A stretch of 64,000 bases of DNA from NCBI RefSeq assembly GCF_035046485.1, contig NC_085136.1:161445963-161509962 (forward strand). The letters run 5' to 3'. This document shows positions 54,369-64,000 of this stretch, piece after piece; positions within the stretch are counted from its first letter, which is position 1, and each line of letters begins with the position of its first letter. This DNA comes from Aedes albopictus. Lineage: Eukaryota; Arthropoda; Insecta; Diptera; Culicidae. Below the pieces are notes generated by a model, which worked only from the letters and a program-made list of their open reading frames with translations, was not told the origin of the DNA and did not search any database. A program made the translations under genes and the position numbers.

Positions 54369-55780
54369 TTTCTAGGATTTTTTTAAAACATTTCTTCAGC
54401 GTTTTCTTCAAATATTCCCTCATAAATTTCTTGAAATGTTTCCTTTTGTGTTTCCCATTAAACATTTTTATGAGGTCCTTCCAAAATTTTCCGTTAGGGA
54501 TTACTTTTGAATTTCTAAATATGAGAATTCGTTGAAAAAAAATCTTAGGAAATTTTTCCAGAGATTGCTTCATCGATATTTTCAAAGAAAATTTTCCAGA
54601 AACTCTTTCAGAAATTCGTACTGGTTTTTCCTTTAGAAGTCCACCATATATTGGTTCAGAAATTTCTGTAGATTCTAATGAAAATTGAAGCAGGAATGCG
54701 TCCACAAGTTTTCGTCGGGGAATCATCCAGAAATTCCTGCAGTAATTGCTCCAGCGATTCTTGCATAATAACTTTCAGTGATTCAGGCAGAAATTCCTTC
54801 ATGCAGGAGTTTATACAGAGATTCCTTCAGGATTTCCTCAATGTATTTCCCCAGAAGTTTCTCCGACATTTTTTCTAAGGATAACCCTATGAATTTCCCC
54901 ACAAATGCCGTAAGGAGTTTACTAGGAAATATTACCATTGAGTGAAACATTCACAAGATTGTTTTAGGGATTTTTATAGAAGCTTATCTAAGCGTTTCTC
55001 CAGGTATTCCTGTAGGTAAACCTTCAGAAGAAACTTACGCTAGGAAATACTTTCAGAAAATCCACCAAGAATTTTATTAAAGATTTCTTTTGGATTTTTA
55101 TTTAAAAAATCTCCAATAAAGTTTTCTACGATTTCCACTAATGGTTTCGCGTGAACTTTCTTTCTAGAGGAAGTTCTAAAGAAATTCCTCTAGGGATTCT
55201 TTCAAGAATTTTTCTGGGATGTTTTTCAGATTTTTCTCTGGAGAATCATTCACGACTACTTCCTGAAATTTCCACAGAGTTTCTACTAAGACTAGAAATT
55301 CCTCCTTGGATTCCTTTCAAAATATCTCCAGATACTTTTCAGAGTTTTGGGAATTTCTTCGGACTTCTTCAAAAGTTTTTCCGAGGAGTTTTTTTTTTCA
55401 AAACTTTACTATTTTTTTTCAAAATCCGGCAGGGATTCCTTCGGAAATTCTCCCAACAGTTTCTCAAAGAATACCATGCGAAATTGCTGCAGAAATTTCA
55501 ACAAGATTTTATTTAAAATTGCTCCTGTGTCAGAAACATCTTTTATCTTTAGAGATTCCTGCAGGAATTGTTATAGATATTTCTTCAAACGTTTTTACAA
55601 AAGTTTCTACAAAAAAAGTATCCCTGAACAACACTTAGTGATACCTTTAAAATTCCCAGAAGTAATTCTTAAACATTTCCAGGATAGATTAGTGGACAAA
55701 AATTCCAGAAACTTTTTTCTGTCGAGGAATTTTTGGGTGCTTTTACACAGAAATAAAAACAAACAAAAAAATCTGGGTGC
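54369..55780 (+). repeat. 23-nt repeat array 3b (plus polarity)
   Basis: Continues array 3a after the SINE, with units like AGAAATTCCTGCAGTAATTG. ORFs of up to 145 codons (54349-54726 minus, 55151-55516, 55347-55784) are rich in F, S, K and R in a shifting pattern and have no other support. Confidence 0.7.
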
Positions 55781-55789
55781 TTGAGAGAA

Positions 55790-56940
55790 TACCTGAACAA
55801 ACTTCTTGTGAAACCTCCTTAAATATTTGGCAAAAATCATAAGAAAATTATACAGGGTCTCTGGAAATAATTCCAAAGAAAAAAAAGATTTTTTAGGAGA
55901 TTCCTGAAGATAAATAGATATAATTTTAAAAATCTAGGCAGAAATTTCAGACAAAGGTACTGGTGGAGTTCATGAAGAAATTCCTCAATCTGGAGGATTT
56001 TTTATAATAATATGTAATAAAATTTCCGAATGAATTAGTGCAAATCTTCAATGTATTACCTGAACAATATTCTGTAAGGAAATTCTGCAGAAACAAAAAA
56101 TAAATCGTGGAGAAATTCTATGAAGAACGACTAAAGAAATTTCAGAAAAAAAAATGAATTTATGAAGATGTCTTTGAAAGAATACCTGAAGTACTAAATC
56201 ATCCTCTGCAAGTATTCAGAAAGGTCTGAATACATCCTAAGCATTCTCTATCAGAAGAATATCTGGAGGCCCTACAGGAAAAAAAAACTATTGAGATACT
56301 TCTGGAAGGATCGATTGAGAATTTTCTCGAAGAATTACTCAATAAATGCCTGAGAAAATCCCTGAATACCTATATGAAGTAACCTCTGAAGAAATTCCAA
56401 CAATAATTTCTGAAAAGAAATTTATAAATTTTTAAAAAAATCTCTAAATCTATTAAAAAAAATCTTCGAATTGCATCTCCTGGAATCCGAAAAATCTTTA
56501 GACAAATTTCTGGAGAAACCTTTAGAGAAATTCTTAGGATAATTGCGTTATAGATTTTTAGAACTCCGGGGGAAATCGCAAAACAAAATCTTGCAGGAAA
56601 TTCTGGTAATATTCCTGAAGGAATACCCCATCATTTGAAGAAATACATGTATGATTTTCCAACAAATCACTGAAGAAGTTCCAGGAGCAATTTCTAAAGA
56701 AACCCGTGGACTAGTTTCAAAATGAATCTTTCGAGAAATTTTAAAAGATTTTTTTTTTGAGAAACTCCTGCAGAAGACCAAAGGGAAATTTCTGAAGCAA
56801 TGCCTAAAAGAATCCCTGGATAAATTTTCAAAGATATACAAGGGTGGGAATGCATTCTAAACGGATACCTGGAACAGTGCTCACTGAAATCGTTCAAAAA
56901 AATCCTCCAAAAATCTACTTTCTATAAAAAAAAAGTCTGG
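55790..56940 (-). repeat. 23-nt repeat array 3c (minus polarity)
   Basis: Polarity changes near 55790; units read GAAATTTCTGAAGCAATGCC or GAAATTCTATGAAGAACG. It runs up to the edge of the C2 element at 56954. Confidence 0.7.
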
Positions 56941-56953
56941 AAATTTTGGGGGG

Positions 56954-58173
56954 CCCGAGCAGAAGGAAATAACAACTCCATAATAAAATGCGTTATTTTG
57001 GCAAAATAACTGAGCAATCGAATCAGTTATTTTCATGTTATTAACATAATATATTATGTTATGAACTTGTCTGTCATAAGCGGCAAAATAACAAAAACCA
57101 TAACAAAAAAATGTTCCTGGAAGACCAATTTGATAACATGTTTTGTTGGTTTCAATAACAACTTAATAATAATGAATATAAAAATATTTCAATAACAAAT
57201 TTTGGACTTTCGAAGTTATTGATAATAATTTAAAAACAAAATTAGATATGATTACAATAATGATAGCCATGTTTTCATTATTATTCATTAATTAAACAAA
57301 ATTTCTTTAATATACCTGAAATATAATAATGTAGGTATGGTAAATGCCACGAGGGAGATAGAGTGCCGCCCCCCCTCTCCCAATAATCGACCCAATTTTT
57401 TGAATTTCCCCAGAAGACTAGGTTCCTGGTATTTTTCTAAGAAACCTTCCAATAAGTTCCTCCTGGAATTTTACCACTGATCGAAAACATCTTATAAAAT
57501 GGCTCGTTGGCGTTATTGGAATCGTGAAATCATGTTCTTTTGGATACAGGACGCTCATCTCCGCTGATCAATGTTGACTCTACTATCTATTACACTAATA
57601 CATTAAGCTGAGAAGCTGGTATGCTACCAGTTAGGATGTAAGGCCAATGCGAAGAGGATGGTGAACACTTGAGAGATTATGCATAAACTCTTCATCACGG
57701 AATACTGAAAACAACGTAAATCTAATGATGTAGTTTTGATTTCAAAACTTGTTATCGTTGTGGTTTTAATGATTAAATATTTATACACACTCTATAGTTC
57801 AATAATAATTAAATTTGTTTTACAACAAAACATATTAGGGGGATTCACCTAACAGCGTAAACTGATTAAACTGATTAAACGTCGCGACCACCAAGGCAAT
57901 CTTTGATTATTTCATTCGCAAAATCATGAAACATTTCAAATAAGCAGAAAATCATGGCTTACGCAGCAATTTAATCTGTTTAGTGAGTACCCCTATTAAT
58001 TAAATGGTATTTATTGGATGTATACCAACACCGTGCTCATAACAAAATAAGATTGCCCTACAAAAGATGTTATTGAGAAGTAATGCCTGTATAAGATAAT
58101 GATAACAAACCAAGATATAAAAACAGGTTCTGTTATTTCGTAGTTATTTATTTGATATTCTCCTCTGCTCGGG
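56954..58173. mobile_element. ATAACAAA-rich TIR element, copy C2
   Basis: Ends CCCGAGCAGAAGGAAATAAC (left) and CCCGAGCAGAGGAGAATA (complement of right). The body shares GGCAAAATAACAAA, AAAAAAATGTTCCTGG and ACAACAAAACAT with C1. A MITE (57838-57993) and an unrelated stretch (about 57330-57720) interrupt it. It is immediately followed by a run of 14 G (about 58175-58188). No ORF. Confidence 0.75.
57838..57993. mobile_element. TA-flanked MITE inside C2
   Basis: GGGGGATTCACCTAACAG at the left pairs with the complement of the right end, GGGGTACTCACTAAACAG. TA flanks at 57836-57837 and 57994-57995. 156 bp, non-coding. Confidence 0.75.
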
Positions 58174-58209
58174 CGGGGGGGGGGGGGGTGTGGGAGTGGT
58201 GTAGATTTG

Positions 58210-58700
58210 AACAGAACTTGGTGAAATTTCTACATAAATGTCGTAAAGAACTACAATAATCATCCTGGAAAAACGTCTAGGGAAAATATCCGAAGAAACT
58301 CCTGTTGAAACTATGGGAGAAATCCCGAGAAGAACACCAGAAGAAATCGCAAAAGATCTTCCCTTCAGGATAAACTGTAAGAAAACAAGAATACGGCATC
58401 TCCTGAGACAAACCCTGGTTTAGGCTCATGTGAAAATTCCAAGATAAATCTTAGGAGAAACTATATGGAACTAACTTGGAGATAACGCAGGAGGGACTCC
58501 GGGTGAAATCCCTCAAAGAGCGTGGAAAACCTCCGATGAAAACCTTGGGAAAAAACATACAAAAGCTCCAGAAGAACTAAATGAAAGCAATGTCGATCAG
58601 ATTTCAGGAATCCTGGAAGATTATCAAGCGAAATTCCTGAAAGAATTAATAATCTCTTGGAAAAATGCTAGTAGAAGAAAAATGCGGAAGGATTTTGTCT
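58210..58700 (-). repeat. 23-nt repeat array 3d (minus polarity), strongly diverged
   Basis: Units such as GAAGAAACTCCTGTTGAAAC. It follows the C2 element and keeps the minus polarity of array 3c. Confidence 0.55.
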
Positions 58701-59785
58701 TCCAGGATTTAGAAGACATTTAAAGGGGTAGCTCTGTGGAAGTTCCGTTAAGAAAATCCCGCGTCTGCATTCAAGCAAAGTACAAGTAAAGGTCTATACA
58801 AAAGTGACAAGTCTATCAATATGGAGTCTCCTCTCTTGAGCTACGGAAGCGATTGAAAGATACCGCCAGGCCCAACCGCAAATCGACGACGACGACGTCG
58901 ACGACACATCGCCTCTGCTGCGTGGTGAATCCTACCGGCAGTGCTCAGCTTAACTAACCTAACCACTCGCTCGCTCGCAGGCTTACTCGTTGCAAGCGAG
59001 CAAGCCAAATTGAGGGTTACTCTTGCTGCAGGCCAGCTCAGCTCGTACATAGGTTGTTAGCCGGTGAAGCCACACAGCTAGGGTTTTTCCTGCTGGGTAC
59101 CCATTCGAGCAAATTTTGCGGGCTTGGCTTGACTCCAATAGTTTTTTTGCCTTGAACAACCTTGATCGGCGATTTATTTACGAACACCATACATACATGA
59201 GTGTGAAATGTGGCGGAAACAAAGTCGTCACCGTGCTGCTGAAGTTATGCTTGCATGCACCTTGATGTGTGTTCTTCTCTTTTATTTTCGAATGCAATTT
59301 ATGCGATCTGTTTGTCAGTGTGGCGACGTTTAGCACGTGATTTCGTACATATATTTGACCGGTGTCAAGTCCATGGAAAATGGCAATGTAGCAAGTGAAA
59401 AATATTAGCTTGCAATAATTTAGTGATGCCCTTCACTGAACTTAAAATGTTAAAAGCTGCTGATAGCATGCTGAATCCAGAAGACATGCAAAATTTAGAG
59501 CATTGTTCAATATAATCAACGTCTAGCCCTGTTAACAAAAACTCATTCTCGAGGCAATCGTAGAGATGCACAGCATCTCAGATTGTATATGACCGTTTGC
59601 TAACATTCTAACATATGTACCTTTCCTTCCCCAATGACCGTGACGACCTTGCGAGGCACTTCTCCTTTTTCTTCTTTTTCTTGGCGTGACATCCCTACTG
59701 GGAGTTCTGTGGGTCATGTGGTAAGTCAAGCGTTGTTTGGAGGTGTCGTTTTAAAGACAATCTTTCGTCGAGTTTTGTTACAACT
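58701..59785. other. No gene; short SINE scrap
   Basis: A (CGA)n-like stretch occurs near 58885-58905. TTCTTGGCGTGACATCCCTACTGG-like sequence near 59678-59702 resembles the 3' body of the GA-tailed SINE (1065-1085) and is probably a truncated copy. Short ORFs lack domains. Confidence 0.4.
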
Positions 59786-60063
59786 TTAAAAAGAAATAAT
59801 TCGACACTGATTTTTAATTTGGGCCTAACTGACATTTTCGAGTTCTCTCCATCGATCCTCTCTTTGTGTTATTACAAAATGTGTATTGAGTTTTCCAAAG
59901 ATTTTTTGGTTAAAATGCAAAAAAGATAACTACATGTTGCTATAGAAATAAAAAGAATAATGATTTTGTTTGTTTTGGTCAAGAAAGAGAGAGTCGACGA
60001 AGAGAAATCGATCAAGTCAGTTAGGCCCTTATGAAAAATCATTGTCGAATTATTTTTATATAA
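59786..60063. mobile_element. Foldback MITE (~280 bp)
   Basis: AATAATTCGACACTGATTTT at the left pairs with AAAATCATTGTCGAATTATT at the right, and GGGCCTAACTGAC with GTCAGTTAGGCCC further in. Arms about 75 bp. The target duplication is uncertain. No ORF of substance. Confidence 0.75.
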
Positions 60064-60106
60064 AACGGAGCCCTTCACGAATGCAACAGTTCAAAAAAAT
60101 GTAGAT

Positions 60107-61150
60107 CCCGGGCAGAAGAAAATAACTAACGAAGATCAAATTTTGCTATTGAAAATGAATACCTGAATGGCAAAATTGGTTATAGGTTTGTTGGGAATAA
60201 GAGCCAAAAGAACAAAAATAATAACTGGCCTTGTTCCGGAAAATAACTCAATAATAACTAAAGTTATCCTTATAAAAACAAACCAAGGACAAAATATTTC
60301 AAAATGGATAATAACTGAATAAGTTATTATCGAGTTATTGAGAAAAAGTAAGTACAAAATACGTTATTTCAAAAGAAATCATCATAATTGTAAATTTTGT
60401 TCTTATGAGTGGAAAAAATTGTAGTGTAAGTTCAGAAATGTTTTGTCCTTGGTTTGATCTCATTATAACAAAATTAGTTATTATTTACTTTTTTCTGGAA
60501 CAAAGTGAGTTATAATTTTTTGTTCTTTCAGCGCTTATTTCCAACAAACCAGTAACAAAATTTGCTCTTCATCAATATTCTATTTAAAATAAAATAAATA
60601 CAAAATAACTCGTCAATAACAAAATAAGTTATGATTGCGAAATATGCCTTTGGGATGTAATTTTACTTAGGATGCTCAGAAGAACTTTTTTTGTTATGAT
60701 TGCATATTTTGTTATTTTTCAGTCATTTATTGTTATTCAATAATAACTCATGAATAACAAATTTTGTAATGATAACGTTTTCTTTGTTTTTTAGCGAGTT
60801 ATTTAGTGTTATTCATTAAGGAGAAACTTCAGAGAGTACCAATATGGCTGCCAAAATGGCCGACTTGCACCCCTACTCACGTTTTCATAAGCACAAATCT
60901 TGAAAATTCGTAAACAAATGCGGTCGATTTTGAAAAGCTGCCTCTTTTTGCAAGTGAGCAAAGCCAGGATAATCAAGTGCGACTTGGTTCGATGCTTTGT
61001 TCGTCAGATTTGTGCCTCTAAAGTTTGTATGCAAAATTGCAATGGGCTTTCTTGATGTTTCACCTTAATAACATAAGAATGATAAAATGAGATATGATAT
61101 CAAAAATTGTTATTTTTATGTCCTTGGTTTGTTCTTTGCCTCTACCCGGG
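60107..61150. mobile_element. ATAACAAA-rich TIR element, copy C3
   Basis: CCCGGGCAGAAGAAAATAAC (left) and CCCGGGTAGAGGCAAAGAAC (complement of right). The interior is dominated by AATAACTNAATAA and TTTTGTTATT strings. It carries a TTAA MITE at 60816-61068. More diverged from C1 and C2 than they are from each other. Confidence 0.65.
60816..61068. mobile_element. TTAA-flanked MITE inside C3
   Basis: TTAAGGAGAAACTTCAGAGA at the left and the complement of the right end, TTAAGGTGAAACATCAAGAA, match at most positions, with TTAA at both ends. 253 bp. Its termini resemble those of the foldback at 27849-28208 (TTAAGGCGAAAC). Confidence 0.75.
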
Positions 61151-61500
61151 ATTCGTTGACCTGTTCTCGATAGATTTGTTTTTTTTTCTGTATTAACGAG
61201 ATTTTTTGCCCTAGGCTTGTCCATCTCGGGACCAACACTTTTCTTCCTTTCCGAAGGAAGAACTCACATTTTGCGAGTTTGTCTGGAATGGGATTCGATC
61301 CCAGGTTCAGAACACTCACACCAGGTCCGCTCCACAGGATTTGAAATTATTGTAATGGAAGTAATCAAACAAAATTCAACAATAATCACATAAGTGTTTT
61401 ACGTCCAAATTTCTTCCATTGACACAGTATTGTAGCACCCTAAGCGATTAAAAAAACATCAATCACATGATGAACAACTTGCCACCAGATTATGGTATCG
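61151..61500. other. No recognisable feature
   Basis: Contains a minus-strand GGTTCTGAACC-like and GGATTCGATCCC motif near 61290-61310, reminiscent of a SINE B box but without further support. Confidence 0.4.
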
Positions 61501-61504
61501 TAAA

Positions 61505-61740
61505 ATCCAAGATGGCGGACCAAAACTCAAATTGGAGGACCAAAATCAAGATGGCGGCTGTAAAACCACGCAACATTCAAGATGGCGGAGCAAAGTGAAA
61601 ACGGCGTCTTCTGTATGGAGTTTTTGGCTCTAAAGCCATGCATTATGGGTGTATTTGGTATGGAGCAGATGTCCACAGACCAGAGTTGGTGATCAGAAAA
61701 TCCAAGATGGCGGACCAAAATCAAGATGCTGGCTGTTTCA
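61505..61740. repeat. AAGATGGCGG repeat cluster
   Basis: AAGATGGCGG occurs at 61509, 61548, 61579 and 61704, with a degenerate copy at 61723, within units like CCAAGATGGCGGACCAAAAT. The decamer equals the core recognised by YY1 in vertebrates and is close to sites of its fly homologue Pho. Whether it is bound here is unknown; it may simply be the core of a dispersed repeat. Confidence 0.65.
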
Positions 61741-61989
61741 TGCTCTAAAGTAGACGCCACCGCCAGTCAGCTTGATACGGCACTGAACAGCTTCTCAATA
61801 GTTGGATGGTGGAATATCAACAAAATTATTGTCGGTACTCTCATGAGGTTCACAAACACATTCTCCTACATATTCTTGGTTTTTGTCTTGGAAGATTTAT
61901 GCTACCTAATTTAAGTATGACATTCTTTTTTTTATGCTTTAAATTTATTAATATTAATTCATTCACCTCCAAAGGCTCTACAAAGGGGT

Positions 61990-63300
61990 TCGCCTCCAAA
62001 ATGACATTCTTGGTGGAATATTCCTCTAGAGGAACCTCCAGAAATTACACCAAGAATTCTTCAAGAAAACTATCCATGCATAAGAAATTCCTTCATGGAT
62101 TATTTCAGAAACTTTTCCGGAGATTCCTTAAGAAACCCATCCATGGATTCCAGATATTCTAAAAGCGTTTCATGTTTGAAAATCAAGAGTTCGGAATTGT
62201 TTCTAAAACTTCTCCAGGGACTTCTTCAAAAAAAAAACTAATTTTCCTCTTCATTTTTTTCGGGATGGCTCAAGTTTCTCCGTAAATTTTCCAATTGATC
62301 CTTAACTCTAGTAAGATGTTGGGGTCAATATGACATAGAAAGGCACGCTCAAAGTGTGCTTTGCTGGCTACAGAAATCGATACCTTTAGAAATTTTTAAT
62401 CGGATTCTTTAAGAAATTTAGAAATTTGTTCAGAAACAATTCCTAGAAAGTTTAACATACATTCCTTTGAAAATTTCTCACGAGATTTGCCTAGAAATCT
62501 TTACAGAAGTTCAAGATTTTTTCCAGACATTCTATCAGAGTTTGCTTTTAAAATACGTTCACGAATTCCTCCAAAAAATCTTACAGTTGATCCTCTATGA
62601 ATTTTAGCAAGATATTTCTCTAGGATTGTTTTTCTAAATTTTTAATAATTGTAAAAGAAAGTAAACAAAGAAAGTAATTGTAAAAGAAAGTAACAATGCG
62701 TCACAGACAATAGACATACAATTGACAAATATAATACAAATCTCATGACCACAATAATGAATCCTTATAGGAATTCCACTAAGGGTTCTGAGGGAGAGTT
62801 CAACTCTTTCTAGAGTGACTTCAGGAATTCCATGGGATTCTTTCACATAATCTTTCAGAGATTCGTTAAAAAATGTTCCCAGGGATTCCTACAGGAATCA
62901 GATGAACATTTTTTTTTCCAAAATTCCTCAAAGGACTTTTTTAGATGGATACCCTGTAAAACTAACTCATGAATTCACTAAAGACTACCTCAATAGTTAA
63001 GGATTTTTTCATGAATGTCAGCAAGAGGTTACCTCTGACATTTTTCCGTGAATTTCTATTTTATTTTCAGAATTTTCAGAGAATTTCCAGCGATTCCTTT
63101 GGAAATTCTTTCAAGAGTTCCTCCAGAAATTCCCTGGAAAATTTCGTCAGAGGTTACTGAAGAAATGTTTAGAAAGTTCCCTTTTCGAAACTCTTCCTGC
63201 GGTTCCTTCAGATGTATCTCCTGGGATCCCTTTAGATATTTTTCTTGGAGTTCTTTCAGATATTTCCACACAGATTCTCACAGAAGTATTTTGTGAAATT
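61990..63300 (+). repeat. 23-nt repeat array 4a (plus polarity)
   Basis: Units such as GGAATTCCTCTAGAGG-like and AGATTCCTTAAGAAACC, with a less repetitive section around 62290-62760. ORFs 61806-62162, 62969-63160 and 63048-63296 are products of the periodicity. Confidence 0.65.
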
Positions 63301-63324
63301 ACATTAAAAAATAATAAAGTCATT

Positions 63325-63805
63325 CTGAACAGGTAACCCGAAAGAGTTCTTGGAGGAATCCCTTGCGAATACCTGGAAGAAGTTCTCGAGATGGCTTCAG
63401 AGGAATTACTAGAAGAATTTTATGAGAAATCTTTAAAGAAATTAAAAGGAAAAATCCTGGAGAAGTTTCTGAGAAATTCCATGAAGGGACATCCTTGAGC
63501 AATTTCTGAATTACATGTCGAAGAAGTTTCTGAAAAAAATCTTCGGTAATTTGTGAATAATGGCAGACAAAGGTATTGGAGGAATACTTGAAAAAAAATC
63601 TCTCAATAAATTTCTGAAGGATTTCCTGGAGGATGATTTGGAACAAACCCTGAAAAAACTCCTGGGGATACTTCTGAAGGAATTCTTGAAAGAGTTTCCT
63701 GCAAAATGTCTGAAAGGTATTGATGAATAAAAGTCCCTGAAGCAATTTCTCTTTAGTAGTTTTTGAAGCAATTTCGAAGCAAATTGAAGAATTCTTAAAG
63801 GAATT
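63325..63805 (-). repeat. 23-nt repeat array 4b (minus polarity)
   Basis: Units of the GAAGTTTCTGAGAAATTCC and GAAGGAATTCTTGAAAG type. Runs directly into C4 at 63806. The minus-strand 171-codon ORF (63320-63835) is the array read through. Confidence 0.7.
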
Positions 63806-64000
63806 CCCGGGTAGTGGTAACGTACTGACGATCAAAATGTGATATTGGTTTGATTGAGATAAGAGGTAAAAGTACTGAAAATAATAGCAAAAATTTGTTC
63901 TTGAACCATCTAACCAATAGCAGAATTTGATATTTGAAGATCAATCTAAAAGCTCCCTGCTATTGGTTAGATCTTACGAAGAGCTAAATGTGCTTTGATG
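63806..64000. mobile_element. ATAACAAA-type element, copy C4, cut by the window end
   Basis: Starts CCCGGGTAGTGGTAACG, then GACGATCAAAATGTGATATT, parallel to CCCGGGCAGAAGAAAATAAC and GAAGATCAAATTTTGCTATT in C3. Only the left 195 bp are in the window. Confidence 0.5.

Noticed and set aside
57330..57720. Unrelated stretch inside C2, considered as a further insertion
   Set aside because: It interrupts C1/C2 similarity, but I could not define ends or a duplication.

Overview
The window reads as a transposon-dominated intergenic region of a culicine mosquito, most likely Aedes. This rests on the mixture of repeats: tRNA-headed SINEs of the Feilai type, R1-, RTE- and I-clade non-LTR retrotransposons, BEL/Pao and short-LTR elements, many TA- and TTAA-flanked foldback MITEs, and arrays of a degenerate ~23-nt repeat. 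I found no host protein-coding gene, rRNA gene or genuine tRNA gene. Every open reading frame that I can assign belongs to a retroelement.

Layout. Positions 1-8000 hold an R1-clade reverse transcriptase scrap, a SINE, and a decayed R1-clade element (about 4310-7870) split by a 5'-truncated RTE copy with an 11-bp target duplication. Positions 8300-14300 hold a G-rich MITE, two older tandem repeats, two foldback elements inserted back to back, and a 1.3-kb inverted array of the 23-nt repeat. Positions 16288-21661 are a structurally complete BEL/Pao element. Its 460-bp LTRs look identical and its target duplication is ATGAG. Its 1223-codon ORF keeps gag, protease, RNase H and flanking integrase parts but lacks the catalytic cores of reverse transcriptase and integrase. 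Positions 22000-34200 are foldback elements, 23-nt arrays and an RTE scrap.

Positions 34497-52658 appear to be one old TA-flanked DNA element with 22-bp terminal inverted repeats, opened by successive insertions. These are a SINE, a hAT-like element that itself carries a full-length I-clade LINE (35728-41550), a CAGCA-rich MITE, an unidentified insertion that carries a 6.8-kb LTR element, and an ATAACAAA-rich element. The 6.8-kb LTR element (43484-50309) has perfect LTR, target duplication and polypurine features but no gag or pol. Instead it holds about ten copies of a 29-nt hairpin motif and three captured transposons.

Positions 52800-64000 alternate 23-nt arrays with four copies of the ATAACAAA element, another SINE, several MITEs and a short AAGATGGCGG repeat cluster.

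Functionally, the BEL element and the 6.8-kb LTR element look non-autonomous, so they would need enzymes supplied by relatives. The I-clade LINE is the most nearly intact element that encodes its own enzymes; I see one frame break in its ORF2, at an A8 run. All homology statements are from reading the sequence; no database search was run.
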